Assembly: GCA_030695565.1 (NCBI GenBank)
Contig: JAUYRZ010000049.1
Span: 1-64,000 of the forward strand
DNA: 64,000 bases
Direction: 5' to 3'
Source of the DNA: Archangium sp.
Lineage (GTDB): Bacteria; Myxococcota; Myxococcia; Myxococcales; Myxococcaceae
Part shown: positions 44,588 through 54,212 of the stretch, one piece after another
Numbering within the stretch: the first letter of the stretch is position 1
How the letters are laid out: the number at the start of each line of letters is the position of its first letter
Made by a program: the position numbers and the translations under genes
The notes under the pieces: generated by a model
What the model saw: the letters and a program-made list of their open reading frames with translations, nothing else
Database searches by the model: none
What the model was told of the DNA's origin: nothing

Positions 44588-45405
44588 TTGGACAAGTCCC
44601 TGATGATCTTGGTGTTGCCGTCGGCATCGACTGAGAGGATTTGATGGCCCAATCGAAGATAGATTGTGTCCCCTGCCTGAGCCCACTGTGGCCTTTCAAC
44701 AGGCAGATCGGATCGAAACAAGGCCCATGTCTTCCCGACCCTTGTTTTGATGTTCAAAATTCGTAGTTCAACGCCTTGATTCGTCGGGATCGAGTAGGCG
44801 ATGCGTCCGGATGGATGCCAACTCAACTCGCCGACCTGGTGCTCGAAGGAGACTAAATCTTGCTCCCGCCCAGTTGTAGTGTCGAGCAGCGCGAGACTTC
44901 GCCCGCTCGTTCCGCAGTTGGCATGAGCGAAGAACACATTCCGCCGGCCGGCGCTACGCGGCCATAGGTGACAGCCACGCGAGTTTGAAAGTCTTTGAAG
45001 TTCTGACCCGCGACTGAATTGTGTTCGGTAGACTTGTGCGTACTGCATCGACTGCCCATCAATAGGCGGCGCCTTCGAGTCGTTTGCCGAGAAGTAGACC
45101 CATTCGCCGTCTTGAGAGAAAGCCAGATGGTCTAGAACAGAACCTACCCCTTCGATGATACGCGGCGCTCCGTCAAAGTCTTCGAGGAGAGCCAATGCCC
45201 GTCTGCCGTTCGGCAGCATGGTGGCGATTGCCCATCGACGGCCATCTGGCGATATGGCGGCATCCAGGACGGCAATATTGCCAATTCGGTCGAAGCGCCG
45301 AATGACTGATCCTTGTTCATCGAGTTGTACCCAGTCCCCTGCGCCGGTTGCGAAGAGAAGGTGTGGGGCCGAAGCGATGAGGCAACGCAGGACAATTGCG
45401 ATCAA
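44584..45405 (-). CDS. TolB-like beta-propeller protein of the Rhs operon
   Basis: About 273 residues with PD40/WD-type repeats (A-I-S-P-D-G-R-R-W-A-I, A-F-S-Q-D-G-E-W-V-Y-F-S-A-N-D, S-W-H-P-S-G-R-I-A-Y). I choose the TTG at 45405 because it overlaps the upstream stop (TTGA) and gives a signal peptide. The ATG at 45489 would overlap the upstream gene by 88 bases. It probably acts outside the cytoplasm; its role beside an Rhs gene is unknown. It is AT-richer than the flanks. Confidence 0.65.
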   Translation of the reverse strand: MIAIVLRCLIASAPHLLFATGAGDWVQLDEQGSVIRRFDRIGNIAVLDAAISPDGRRWAIATMLPNGRRALALLEDFDGAPRIIEGVGSVLDHLAFSQDGEWVYFSANDSKAPPIDGQSMQYAQVYRTQFSRGSELQRLSNSRGCHLWPRSAGRRNVFFAHANCGTSGRSLALLDTTTGREQDLVSFEHQVGELSWHPSGRIAYSIPTNQGVELRILNIKTRVGKTWALFRSDLPVERPQWAQAGDTIYLRLGHQILSVDADGNTKIIRDLSK

Positions 45406-45809
45406 GGCACAGAACCGTCGAGCGCCATCGTTGCTGCTTGGTTCACGCCGAAGGCGCTCAATTCTGGCTTCGAGAATGAGGGCGCGCATACCCATCCATC
45501 TCTGCTTGGCCAAATCTGATTGCATTCGAAATGGCGGCCTGCCACCGACGGACAAGCATCGCCCGGAGTGCAGCGCTGGGAGCAGATCCCTTTCGGCGGA
45601 AGGCCCGGGAGCACCCTCAAGCACAGCCCAGAAGCGCAACCGGAGTTGCCTTCATACTGCGTGCAATCAGCAGCGAATCCGAGTCGCTGAATAGGGGCGG
45701 CAAGACCCTTCGTCTGCTCAGTGATGGGACTGAGCCATTGTGGCTGTTGCTCTGCGTTCTGAATGCAGCCAAGGGAAGCCACGACGAGGCTCATGATCAG
45801 TCGGTTCAT
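45402..45809 (-). CDS. Cys-rich hypothetical lipoprotein, first gene of Rhs operon
   Basis: 135 residues with a lipobox (V-A-S-L-G-C, about Cys14). Seven or more further Cys follow in a pattern like small disulfide-rich domains (C-A-S-G-L-C-L, G-I-C-S-Q-R-C-T-P-G-D-A-C). Function unknown. It heads the chain of overlapping genes leading into Rhs and the immunity lipoprotein. Confidence 0.65.
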   Translation of the reverse strand: MNRLIMSLVVASLGCIQNAEQQPQWLSPITEQTKGLAAPIQRLGFAADCTQYEGNSGCASGLCLRVLPGLPPKGICSQRCTPGDACPSVAGRHFECNQIWPSRDGWVCAPSFSKPELSAFGVNQAATMALDGSVP

Positions 45810-45929
45810 TGCTTCCCTTTCATGGGGGTTGTTCGCTACGGGTGCAGTGATGCGCCTCGTGCGAGCCTTCGTCTCTGTTGCGCCCATCGCCGCCCTCACC
45901 ACTCCGATGAAACCCTCAGAGAATTTGAG

Positions 45930-45959
45930 CTTCTATGTCGAGACCCTTGCTGGAGTCAA
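45930..45959 (-). promoter_or_regulatory. Possible sigma70 promoter of the Rhs operon
   Basis: On the minus strand TTGACT and TAGAAG are 18 bases apart, about 113 bases before the ATG at 45809. The -35 is strong, the -10 moderate. This is the only good pair in the 170-base gap. Confidence 0.35.
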
Positions 45960-45978
45960 CGCACGCCGGTCGCGCTGA

Positions 45979-48366
45979 TCAGTCATCGACGACGACGGTT
46001 ACGGCTGCGGTCGTTTCACCAGATTGAGCGATGCGGGCGCGGATCACGTGTGTGCCGGGTGAGAGGTGCCAGCGCAGTTCGTGGGGGTAGCCCACCTTGC
46101 CGACCGGGGCTCCGTCGACCAGCCAGACGATCTCTTCATTGGCGGGAGTAACGGCTGCGGCGAAACGCACTGTCGAGAGCTCGCGCGGGGTGTCGGGATC
46201 GAAGAGGTAGCGGCTCTTCGCTCTCGGCTGGCGGATGGCGATCTTCGGCGTGACCGCTTCTCCTACCGGGCACAGCGGGGAGAACGCAGCGGGGGCGATG
46301 GCGAGGCGTTGTTTGCGCGCCCAGGGCTCGTAGGTCTCGGGCAGATCGAGCAACTGCTGCTTGATGACGAACTGCGCCGGGCACGACGGGCCCGCACGGA
46401 GGTGGTTGCGAATGTCCAACGCCACCTCGACGTGAAAGGGACACGCCTCGTGCGGTTCGGTGCCGGCGATGAACCACTCGGAGCGCGTGTTGGTGCAGCT
46501 CGGCCCCGGCATGTGTCCCGAGATGGCGCAGACCTCGCGTTGCAGCAGCGAGTCGGGGAGCGGGCGATCCATCATCGGCGCGATGTGCGGTGAGCGGGTG
46601 GGGGAGACCTCGTCGAGAATGCGATGAGCGGCGGGTGCTGCTGCGGTGGCGCCTGAGGCCAGATTCATGCGGCGCCAGTCGTGATTGCCGATCCACGTGA
46701 GCACCAGCACTCGATCGTCGAACGCCACGGCCCACGCATCACGGTAGCCTTGGCTCGTGCCCGTCTTCACCGACACCGCGTGATCGAAGTCGAGCGGACC
46801 ACCGACGGGGAATCCGGGCCGGCGTGCACCCGGGTCCGCGAGGATGTGCGCGGTCAGCATCGCGGCGTCGACTGAGAGAATGCGGGCACCTTCGGTTCGA
46901 GGGCCGTCGATGAATCGCCTCAGCGGGATCGTCTGACCGCGGTTCGCGAGGCCTGTGTACAGCGTGGCCAGTTCGTTCGGCGTCACCGGCAGCGCGCCGA
47001 TCGCCAGGCCCAGTCCGTAGGCCTCAGGTGCGAAGCGCACGCCTTTCACTCCGCCTCGCTCGAAGCGGCCGAGGGCTTCGTCGACTCCGACCTGCGCCAG
47101 CACTCGCAGCGCGGGGATGTTGCGCGAGTTGCCCAGTGCTTCACGCAGCAGCATGGGCCCCAGGAATGTGTGCGTGATGTTCTCGGGCGCGTAGAGACCG
47201 CCGCCGGGTACTTCGAACTCGACCGGGGTATCGGCGATGGAGGTCGCTGCCGTGTGCGTGCCCTTCTCGATTGCCAGTCCGTAGATGAATGGCTTGAGCG
47301 CCGAGCCGGGTGAACGACGCGTTTCGAGGAAGTCGATCGCTCCGCGCGCGTCTTTGTCGAAGTAGTTCGCGCTGCCGACTGACGCGAGCACGTCGCCGGT
47401 GGCCAGGTCGACCACCATGCCGGCGGTGTTCGTCGCCCCGAGCCCACGAATGCGCGAGAGGTTCTCGTTGAGCGCTTTGAACGCCGTGTCCTGTACGTCG
47501 AGGTCGAGCGTGGTGTGGTGCACCACTTCGGCGCTGCCTCTCACCTCACGCGCGGCCGCGAGCAGGAAGTGCATCGCTTCGATGTGACGCTTCGGGCGGG
47601 GAACGACTTGCAGATCCGAGTTCAGCGCGATGCGGAGATCTTCGTCGTTGATCACGCCTCGCGTGTGGAGTTGCCCGAGGATTCGCCGCGCACGGTTGAG
47701 CGCGAGGCGGTGGCCGTCGGTGGTCCACGGCGACATGCGGCCGGGTTGTTGTGGGAGCGCCGCGAGGTAGGCCGCCTGCAGCCAGGAGAGATCTTCGATT
47801 GGCTTTTCGAAGTAGAGGCGCGAGGCGCGCACGACTCCGTGGCAGCGGTTTCCGTAGGGCGCGATCGTGAGGTAGTGCCGGAGTACGTCGTCGTGGCCGA
47901 AGCGGTGGATCAGCAGGATTGCTTCCGCGGCTTCCTGCGCCTTTGCGAAGAGCGTGCGGGACTTGGGGTGTTGAAGTCGCGCGAGCTGCATCGGGATCGT
48001 TGATGCGCCTGAGATGACTCGGCGGTTGCGGAGGTTCTGCCAGGCCGCTCTCGCGATGGAGGGGAAATGGACTCCGGCGTGCTCGTTGAAGTTTCGGTCT
48101 TCGGTTTCCAGCGTCGTGATGACGACTTTGTTCGGGAGGTCTTCGGGCACCGGCCAGAAGCCCCAGGCTTCGTGGCTGCCGGGGACTTCGCCCAGGAACT
48201 TGCCCGTGCGATCGAGGAGCAGGTGCGAGGGTTGACGGTGTTGAAGCGTGGGGTTCAGGGTGCTCGCGAACCAGCTCGTCAGGGCGAGGAGGATGACGAG
48301 GGTCAGGAGGCTTCGGCGGCCCCTCACCCCGACCCTCTCCCCGCTTTGCAGGGAGAGGGAGCTCAT
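45979..48366 (-). CDS. pbpC: Penicillin-binding protein 1C
   Basis: 795 residues, a bifunctional class A peptidoglycan synthase. After one membrane segment comes the glycosyltransferase domain (T-L-E-T-E-D-R-N-F-N-E-H-A-G-V near 105). The transpeptidase domain has the serine in S-P-G-S-A-L-K-P-F (about 354) and K-T-G-T-S (about 532). A C-terminal BiPBP_C domain is specific to PBP1C. The ATG overlaps the alpha-2-macroglobulin stop (ATGA), which supports this start although the first about 20 residues are encoded by a REP-like element. Confidence 0.92.
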   Translation of the reverse strand: MSSLSLQSGERVGVRGRRSLLTLVILLALTSWFASTLNPTLQHRQPSHLLLDRTGKFLGEVPGSHEAWGFWPVPEDLPNKVVITTLETEDRNFNEHAGVHFPSIARAAWQNLRNRRVISGASTIPMQLARLQHPKSRTLFAKAQEAAEAILLIHRFGHDDVLRHYLTIAPYGNRCHGVVRASRLYFEKPIEDLSWLQAAYLAALPQQPGRMSPWTTDGHRLALNRARRILGQLHTRGVINDEDLRIALNSDLQVVPRPKRHIEAMHFLLAAAREVRGSAEVVHHTTLDLDVQDTAFKALNENLSRIRGLGATNTAGMVVDLATGDVLASVGSANYFDKDARGAIDFLETRRSPGSALKPFIYGLAIEKGTHTAATSIADTPVEFEVPGGGLYAPENITHTFLGPMLLREALGNSRNIPALRVLAQVGVDEALGRFERGGVKGVRFAPEAYGLGLAIGALPVTPNELATLYTGLANRGQTIPLRRFIDGPRTEGARILSVDAAMLTAHILADPGARRPGFPVGGPLDFDHAVSVKTGTSQGYRDAWAVAFDDRVLVLTWIGNHDWRRMNLASGATAAAPAAHRILDEVSPTRSPHIAPMMDRPLPDSLLQREVCAISGHMPGPSCTNTRSEWFIAGTEPHEACPFHVEVALDIRNHLRAGPSCPAQFVIKQQLLDLPETYEPWARKQRLAIAPAAFSPLCPVGEAVTPKIAIRQPRAKSRYLFDPDTPRELSTVRFAAAVTPANEEIVWLVDGAPVGKVGYPHELRWHLSPGTHVIRARIAQSGETTAAVTVVVDD
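48320..48364. repeat. REP-like element overlapping pbpC start
   Basis: CCCCTCACCCCGACCCTC and GCAGGGAGAGGGAG arms form an imperfect palindrome. The element encodes most of residues 2-16 of the PBP1C frame in antisense. It is one of several near-identical dispersed copies. Confidence 0.6.
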
Positions 48367-51300
48367 TTTTCGTGCGCGCCCGTCACCACGATCTTCATAC
48401 CTGCTCCACGACCCCGCACTTCTTCGCGGTACATCAGCTCGGCGTACGGCGGCGGGTGCACGAACTTGCCTTCGCTGCTCGCTCGCACCCGGAAGTGGAA
48501 CGTGTACGTGCCTCGCGGCAACTCGGTGAAGTAGTAGCGGACCTCCGAGTCCATTCGCTGCACGTAGGTCGGGTTGATCGAGTCCGCCTGAGACGGCTTC
48601 GCGTCACTGCCCGACGTCTCCAGGTTCGGATTGAGCGGCTCGAGCCCCGCCGCGATCGGAATGACCAATGCCACGTGGTGACGCACTTCATCGGTCACCA
48701 GCTGCGCGTGGATTTCGAGGATCTCTCCGAGCGGGATCGCGAGTGACGAGCCCGTCTTGTCATCGTGGTGCGTGATCGCCGAACCATCCGAGTGCAGCCA
48801 CGACAGGCTGCGCGACACGATGAAGCCATCCTTCTTCGGCTCCACCAACTGGCCCGCACCGCCCGGCAGGTAGCGCTGCTGCAGCCGCGCGCTCAGCTTG
48901 CCGCCCGTGACCGTGAAACCCATCGCTGCGTCACTTTCCAGAGTGCGGCGGCCTGCGCGTTTCGTCTCGTCGAGCACTGCATCCGCCACGCCTGCGATCG
49001 CCACCGTCGTCTTCGGCTGCGGCGTGGTGTTCTTCTCGAGGTACGTGCCCAACGCTGCCAGCGCGCGGCGATTGGCGTGCGTGCTGCCGAAGCCGTACTG
49101 CGCGTTGGCGCGAGAGAGAAGGGCGTCACGAATCATCGTGTGCTTCGCGTTCGACGGGTCGACCCGCAGCAACGCTTCCCACACCGCGCCCGTCGTGGCC
49201 GCCGAAGAGCCCAGGTACAGGCCGTTCCAGCTCCCGCGATCACCACGAATGCCGTCGAACTGCTGCTGACCCTTCACCAGCTTGAACACCACGCTGTCCC
49301 ACAGCTCACCCTTGAGCGCGGTGAGGTTGGTCTGGAAGGTGTTGGGCCGCTCCGACATCGCCCAGGTGAGATCAGCGAGCGAGACCGCGTCCATCGACTT
49401 GCGCTTGGCGAAGAGCTCCACCAGGTAGTTCTCGTCGAGCTCTCCCGTGCGGCCGAGCGCACGCAGCGCGGAGGTCTGCTGGTTGTACCGGTACTCGCTC
49501 CACAGCCCATTGAAGTCGGTGCGGAGCACGCGCTTGAGCGCATCCGTCGCACGCCGCAGCACCGTGTCGTCGAGCGTGATGCCGGCCTTGCGCGCCGCCA
49601 CCATGAACTCCACGCCTTGCGCGGTCAGCGCCACATCGCCACGCCCACCCGGCCAGTAGCTGAAGAAGCCCTGCTCATCCTGGTGCTGCTTGAGCTCGTC
49701 GAGGATGCGCTTGCTCGAGGCCTGCACCTGCGGCGTGAAGCGCGTGTCGAGCTCGAGCTTCTTGAGGAAACCACCCAGCGCGAGATCCGGAGACACCTGG
49801 CTCATGCGCTGCTCGAGGCAGCCGTGCGGATACGCCGAGAGGTATTCCAGACCGCTGGCCAACTCGAGCAGACCAATCTGGTTGGTGAACACCACCGTCT
49901 GACTGCCCGTGCCGGGACGCGGCTTCTCGGGGAAGTCGGGGCCCGAGCTCTTGCCTGCCTCGAGCGTGGTGAAGAGCGCACGCTTCTCGATCGCGCGATC
50001 CGGCAGCAGCGGCAGCTTTACTTCAAACGCATCGCCCGCCTTGTCGGACAATCGAGTCACGTCGACTCGTACCGTGAGCGCCGTGTCCTTTGCCGTGGTG
50101 ACGCTCTTCACGGTCGCAGGCGTGAGCACGGACAGCGCCTTGTTCGCCTTGAGCTCGACCTTCGACTGGCTCACGGCCTTGCCTTCGATCGCGCCGGTGA
50201 TCTTGATGTCCACCACGCCCGGGCCTTCAGCGCCTTCCACCAGACGCGCGACCGCGCCCGGCCAGAACGAGTCACCCATGCGCACGAAGCGCGGGAGCTG
50301 CGGCTGCACCAACACCGGCAGCCGTACCTTCAACGAGGACTGCTTGAGCCCGAAGCGCATGCCGCCTGACACCGCGACCGCACGCACACGGAAGGTGGTG
50401 AGGTCGTCCGACAACGTCACCGGAACCACCAGCTTGCCGCTCGGAGGAACCGTCAACGTCGCCGCGTAATAGGGCACGGTCTTGAAGTCCTTGCGCACCA
50501 TGCGCTTGCTGCCGTTGGTCTCGTCATCGCCACCGTCACCACCGGGCTCCTCTTCGAGCTCGGAGACGCGGCCGACCACCAGGTTGCGCGAGTCGCGAAT
50601 GCTCACCGCGCGCTGATTGCGGCGGATGAGCTCACTGAGCGGGTCGAGTGGGCCTTCTTTCGCCAGCGAGAGCACCGCTTCATCGACCAGCCAGAGCGTC
50701 ACCTCGCCGCCGACGGGCTTCTTCTGATCGTCGGTCAGCGTCACCACGAAGTCGTGCTTCGTGCCGGGACGCGCCATCTCGGGGTGCTGCACGTTGACGA
50801 TCACCAGGTTCTTCGTCGGCTCGACCTGCAGATCGAGCGACGACGCGACGGTGGCCGGCTTGTAACGCGCGTCGTCCGTCTTCCCTTCACCGAGCCGGCC
50901 ACGCATCAACACCACGTGCATCGGCAGGTTGGGCACGAACCGATCCGTCACGGGCACGTCGATGACCGCTTTGCTTCCGCCGATGTCCTTCCAGAGGTAG
51001 CGGTTGCCGCCCGGCTCTTCGATCACCACCAGCGCGCGCGCCGTGGCGAACGGGCTCTGCACCAACACGTGCGCGACGTCGCCGGGCACGTAGCTCTTCT
51101 TGTCAGGCTTGAGCTCGAACACCCCATCGCGCGACTTCTGCCAGGACTGCGGCGTGGAGCCTCCGATGTAGAGGTCAGCCGAGAGCGTCTGCACCCGCCC
51201 CAGCTTGTCGCGCGCGAACAGCTCGACCACGTACACGCCGGAATCGGTGATCGCGAACGAATGAGAAGCCGCTTCGGCGGCGCTGGTGAGGATCTTCTCG

Positions 51301-54212
51301 GAGACCTGCACGTCTTCCTGCTCCGTCTGGTACTTCGCTGCGCCCGTCGCGAAGCTCGTCTCGCGCAAGGTGGAGTGCCACACCCGGCGGAAGAGCCGAA
51401 CGCGGATCTCCTGGCCCTTGATGGGCTTGTCGTCGACTCCGACCGCGAGCACCTCGGGCTTCAGCTCGGTCGCCTTCTCGAGGTAGCGGGGAATCTTGAG
51501 GCCCAGCACGAACGAAGGCAGCGCCTTCACTTCGGTCGCGGTGGTCACCGGCTGCTCATCCGGCCCGGTCACGGTCGCCTCGAAGCGGTACACGCGCGGG
51601 CTGCCGTCGAGATCGAGCTGGGGGTTCATGGTGATTTCGGCCGCTCCGTTGTCGTCGAGCTCACCTTGTTGTGACGTGACACCGGGCGCCTGCTGCGATG
51701 CCGGCCGCGCGAACTGCGTGGAGTTGGCGAAGAGAAAGCCAGGCAGCCCTTTGGGAACCCAGTCGTACGCACGCTGCGTGACCGTCCACGCGATGGGCTG
51801 GTTCGCCACGTTGCCGCCTGCGTAGTAGCGGGCCAGCGCCTTCACCTTGAACGACTGATCGTTGCGCACGCGCAGCGCTCCGGTGAGCTGCACCTCGAAG
51901 GTGGGCACACGGTACGCCTCGATCTTGAAGCTGCGGCGCGCGAGGAACGACTCGGGGTTCTTGTCGAAGAGCGAGAGCGTGTAGTCGCCCGTCGGCACGT
52001 CGGCTTCCTTGAAGGTCGCTTCCAGACCACCGAGTGGAGAGGTCTTGGTCGTCACCGGATACGCGGTGCCGTCGGGGCCGATCACCTGAATGCCGAAACG
52101 TTTCAGATCGGCCGGCACGCGCAGCTCGCCGCTCACCTTGGTGCGCACGAAGGCCTTGATGAACACGGGCTCCGCGGGGCGGTAGATGCCGCGCTCGGGG
52201 AAGATGAAGCCCAGCGTGGTGTCGTTGACCGGCGAAGGAATCGACTTCGCCAGCAGCCACGACAACCACGAGTCGGAGCTCGACCAGTGGTTGTTCGCGA
52301 ACACCGGCAGGCGCTCACGCGGGTCGAGCACCAGCACGTCGTCACCTGAAGTCACCGAGACGCGGCTGATGGAATCCCAGCCGACCGGGGCGATCGAGAC
52401 GCGGCCGTCTCCATCGGTGGTCTGGGTCAGCTCCACCGGGCGCTGAGGCACGCCCGCGCGACCTTCCATCTTCACCGTCGCGCCCCGCACCGATTCGCCT
52501 GAGTCGAGCGAGCGCACGTAGATGACCGCGCGGCCGGTCTCTTCGACCGAGGTGACCGAGAGGTTGGTGATCTGCACGCGCATGTACGTGCGCTGCGCCG
52601 CTCCGGTGAGACGGCGCAGGCCGACCAGGTACGTGCCGGGGCGGTTGGCGCCCACCACGTCATCGAGCAGCGGCTTCAAGTCGAGGCCGAAGGTGGTGGC
52701 GCCCGATTTGTCGGCGAGCGGGAGATCGACCAGCCGTGAGATGAGCGGGCTGCCGAGCAGTCGGATGTGCCGGTTGAGCGTGGTCGAGTCGATGTAGCCG
52801 GGCGCTTCGGGCACCACGGGCTCCTCACCGGGGAAGGGCGGATCGCTCTGTTCGTCGATCACCACCGGCGAGGCAGGGAAGGGCCAGAGGCCCGGGTGCA
52901 TCGGATCGACGCGGTACACGCGCACGTCGGCGCGCGCTTCTCCGTAGCCACGCAGCGCGAGGGTGCGCGGGCCTTTCGCCTCGAGCATCGCGGTGCCCTG
53001 CTGCCAGGCGAGGAACGGCGTCTTCCATCCAAGGTGGAAGTAGACGTCGGCCGCCTTCACGTCGCGCAGCGGGCGCTGGGCGTCATCCCGAATCGGCGCG
53101 CTGGCGAGGCTCAGTTTGTAGAGCGTGTCGGGCACGAACTTGCCGACCAGCTGCACGCGCGAGCCGTACGACTGAAAGCGCAAGTCAGGCACGGAAGGCT
53201 CGAGGCGCACCAGCTTCCGCAGCGCGGTGAGCGTCAGGTCTTGCACCGACGCAGAGAAGACGAGCTGCGGTTGATCGCCGCGATTGCCACAGGCCAGCGC
53301 GAGATCCTTCGGCGTCGATGCGCCGCCGACCAGCGGGAACACCGCGTTGCCGCAACGCACTTCCGTCAACGTGAAGGGCGTCCGCGTCGACGCGCGGCCC
53401 TGCCAGAGCGTGGTGCCTTCGTTGCCCAGCGCGAGGCTGATGCCGACGACGAGCTGGCGGCCTTCGGGCACGTCTTCGTCGAGCGTGACGGTCCACGTGG
53501 AGGGATCGCGGTGTGACGCGCGGGGGAGCGGGGCGAGCGCGTAGCTGTTCACCTTGCGCGAAGGCGAGTCTCCCAGGCCGGGCAGATCTCGGATCTCCAG
53601 GGTGAGCATTTTTTTCAACGATGCCACCGGGTACGCCTGAGGGAAGGTCAGGGTGAGCACGCGGAAGGGCCGCAGACCTTCGCTGCCCGGTGAAGGCGAC
53701 ATCGCGGAAGGCGCCGACATCATGGTGGTCAGCACCTTGCGGGCGCCGCCGGCCTCTACGGAGAAGCGCGCGAGTGCGGGCCACGGTTCTGCCGGTCGGA
53801 ACTGCAGGGTTCGTTTGTCGACCCAGACGTAGGCACCGGGCCAGTCGGGGGAGAGCTTGAGCCGCTTGGCTCCGTCATCGGCGTTCGCTTTGTCGCCGAC
53901 TTGATCGGACGAGAAGTAGACGGAGATGGGATCGAAGCCGCGGAGAAATTGTTCCGGCAGCAGCGAGGTGCCGCCAGCAGCGGGGCGTTGGCCTTGATCG
54001 GCCGGGCGGTACTGCGCGTGAGCCGCAAAGCCAAGCAACGCCATCGCGACCGTGAGTCCCCTCGCCCTGCGAAGCGGGGAGAGGGTCAGGGTGAGGGGGC
54101 TGCTCGTAAAAGAGCCCCTCACCCGGCCTGCGGCCGACCTCTCCCCGCGGGCGCAGGGAGAGGTAACTGCGACTTCACTCGACATGACTTCACTCCGATT
54201 GATGGCGTTCAT
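48363..54212 (-). CDS. Bacterial alpha-2-macroglobulin (YfhM-like)
   Basis: 1949 residues. Periplasmic macroglobulin that traps proteases through a thioester. The reactive motif G-C-L-E-Q is present near residue 1463. Multiple MG domains precede it. These genes are usually coupled to pbpC, as here (ATGA overlaps on both sides). The signal core (L-T-V-A-M-A-L-L-G-F-A-A-H-A) is preceded by about 55 residues encoded by a REP-like double element that supplies the basic n-region (R-R-A-R-G). A GTG inside the REP could be the true start. Confidence 0.9.
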   Translation of the reverse strand: MNAINRSEVMSSEVAVTSPCARGERSAAGRVRGSFTSSPLTLTLSPLRRARGLTVAMALLGFAAHAQYRPADQGQRPAAGGTSLLPEQFLRGFDPISVYFSSDQVGDKANADDGAKRLKLSPDWPGAYVWVDKRTLQFRPAEPWPALARFSVEAGGARKVLTTMMSAPSAMSPSPGSEGLRPFRVLTLTFPQAYPVASLKKMLTLEIRDLPGLGDSPSRKVNSYALAPLPRASHRDPSTWTVTLDEDVPEGRQLVVGISLALGNEGTTLWQGRASTRTPFTLTEVRCGNAVFPLVGGASTPKDLALACGNRGDQPQLVFSASVQDLTLTALRKLVRLEPSVPDLRFQSYGSRVQLVGKFVPDTLYKLSLASAPIRDDAQRPLRDVKAADVYFHLGWKTPFLAWQQGTAMLEAKGPRTLALRGYGEARADVRVYRVDPMHPGLWPFPASPVVIDEQSDPPFPGEEPVVPEAPGYIDSTTLNRHIRLLGSPLISRLVDLPLADKSGATTFGLDLKPLLDDVVGANRPGTYLVGLRRLTGAAQRTYMRVQITNLSVTSVEETGRAVIYVRSLDSGESVRGATVKMEGRAGVPQRPVELTQTTDGDGRVSIAPVGWDSISRVSVTSGDDVLVLDPRERLPVFANNHWSSSDSWLSWLLAKSIPSPVNDTTLGFIFPERGIYRPAEPVFIKAFVRTKVSGELRVPADLKRFGIQVIGPDGTAYPVTTKTSPLGGLEATFKEADVPTGDYTLSLFDKNPESFLARRSFKIEAYRVPTFEVQLTGALRVRNDQSFKVKALARYYAGGNVANQPIAWTVTQRAYDWVPKGLPGFLFANSTQFARPASQQAPGVTSQQGELDDNGAAEITMNPQLDLDGSPRVYRFEATVTGPDEQPVTTATEVKALPSFVLGLKIPRYLEKATELKPEVLAVGVDDKPIKGQEIRVRLFRRVWHSTLRETSFATGAAKYQTEQEDVQVSEKILTSAAEAASHSFAITDSGVYVVELFARDKLGRVQTLSADLYIGGSTPQSWQKSRDGVFELKPDKKSYVPGDVAHVLVQSPFATARALVVIEEPGGNRYLWKDIGGSKAVIDVPVTDRFVPNLPMHVVLMRGRLGEGKTDDARYKPATVASSLDLQVEPTKNLVIVNVQHPEMARPGTKHDFVVTLTDDQKKPVGGEVTLWLVDEAVLSLAKEGPLDPLSELIRRNQRAVSIRDSRNLVVGRVSELEEEPGGDGGDDETNGSKRMVRKDFKTVPYYAATLTVPPSGKLVVPVTLSDDLTTFRVRAVAVSGGMRFGLKQSSLKVRLPVLVQPQLPRFVRMGDSFWPGAVARLVEGAEGPGVVDIKITGAIEGKAVSQSKVELKANKALSVLTPATVKSVTTAKDTALTVRVDVTRLSDKAGDAFEVKLPLLPDRAIEKRALFTTLEAGKSSGPDFPEKPRPGTGSQTVVFTNQIGLLELASGLEYLSAYPHGCLEQRMSQVSPDLALGGFLKKLELDTRFTPQVQASSKRILDELKQHQDEQGFFSYWPGGRGDVALTAQGVEFMVAARKAGITLDDTVLRRATDALKRVLRTDFNGLWSEYRYNQQTSALRALGRTGELDENYLVELFAKRKSMDAVSLADLTWAMSERPNTFQTNLTALKGELWDSVVFKLVKGQQQFDGIRGDRGSWNGLYLGSSAATTGAVWEALLRVDPSNAKHTMIRDALLSRANAQYGFGSTHANRRALAALGTYLEKNTTPQPKTTVAIAGVADAVLDETKRAGRRTLESDAAMGFTVTGGKLSARLQQRYLPGGAGQLVEPKKDGFIVSRSLSWLHSDGSAITHHDDKTGSSLAIPLGEILEIHAQLVTDEVRHHVALVIPIAAGLEPLNPNLETSGSDAKPSQADSINPTYVQRMDSEVRYYFTELPRGTYTFHFRVRASSEGKFVHPPPYAELMYREEVRGRGAGMKIVVTGAHEK
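54057..54163. repeat. REP-like double palindromic element in alpha-2-macroglobulin N terminus
   Basis: Two inverted copies (one reading CCCTGCGAAGCGGGGAGAGG, the other CCTCTCC-rich, joined around TGCTCGTAAAAGAGC) lie inside the coding frame just before the signal-peptide core. This is the clearest BIME-like arrangement in the window. Confidence 0.65.

Noticed and set aside
45405-45489. ATG start at 45489 for the beta-propeller gene
   Set aside because: It would overlap the upstream lipoprotein gene by 88 bases and place 28 charged residues before the signal core; the TTG at 45405 fits the overlap pattern of the operon.
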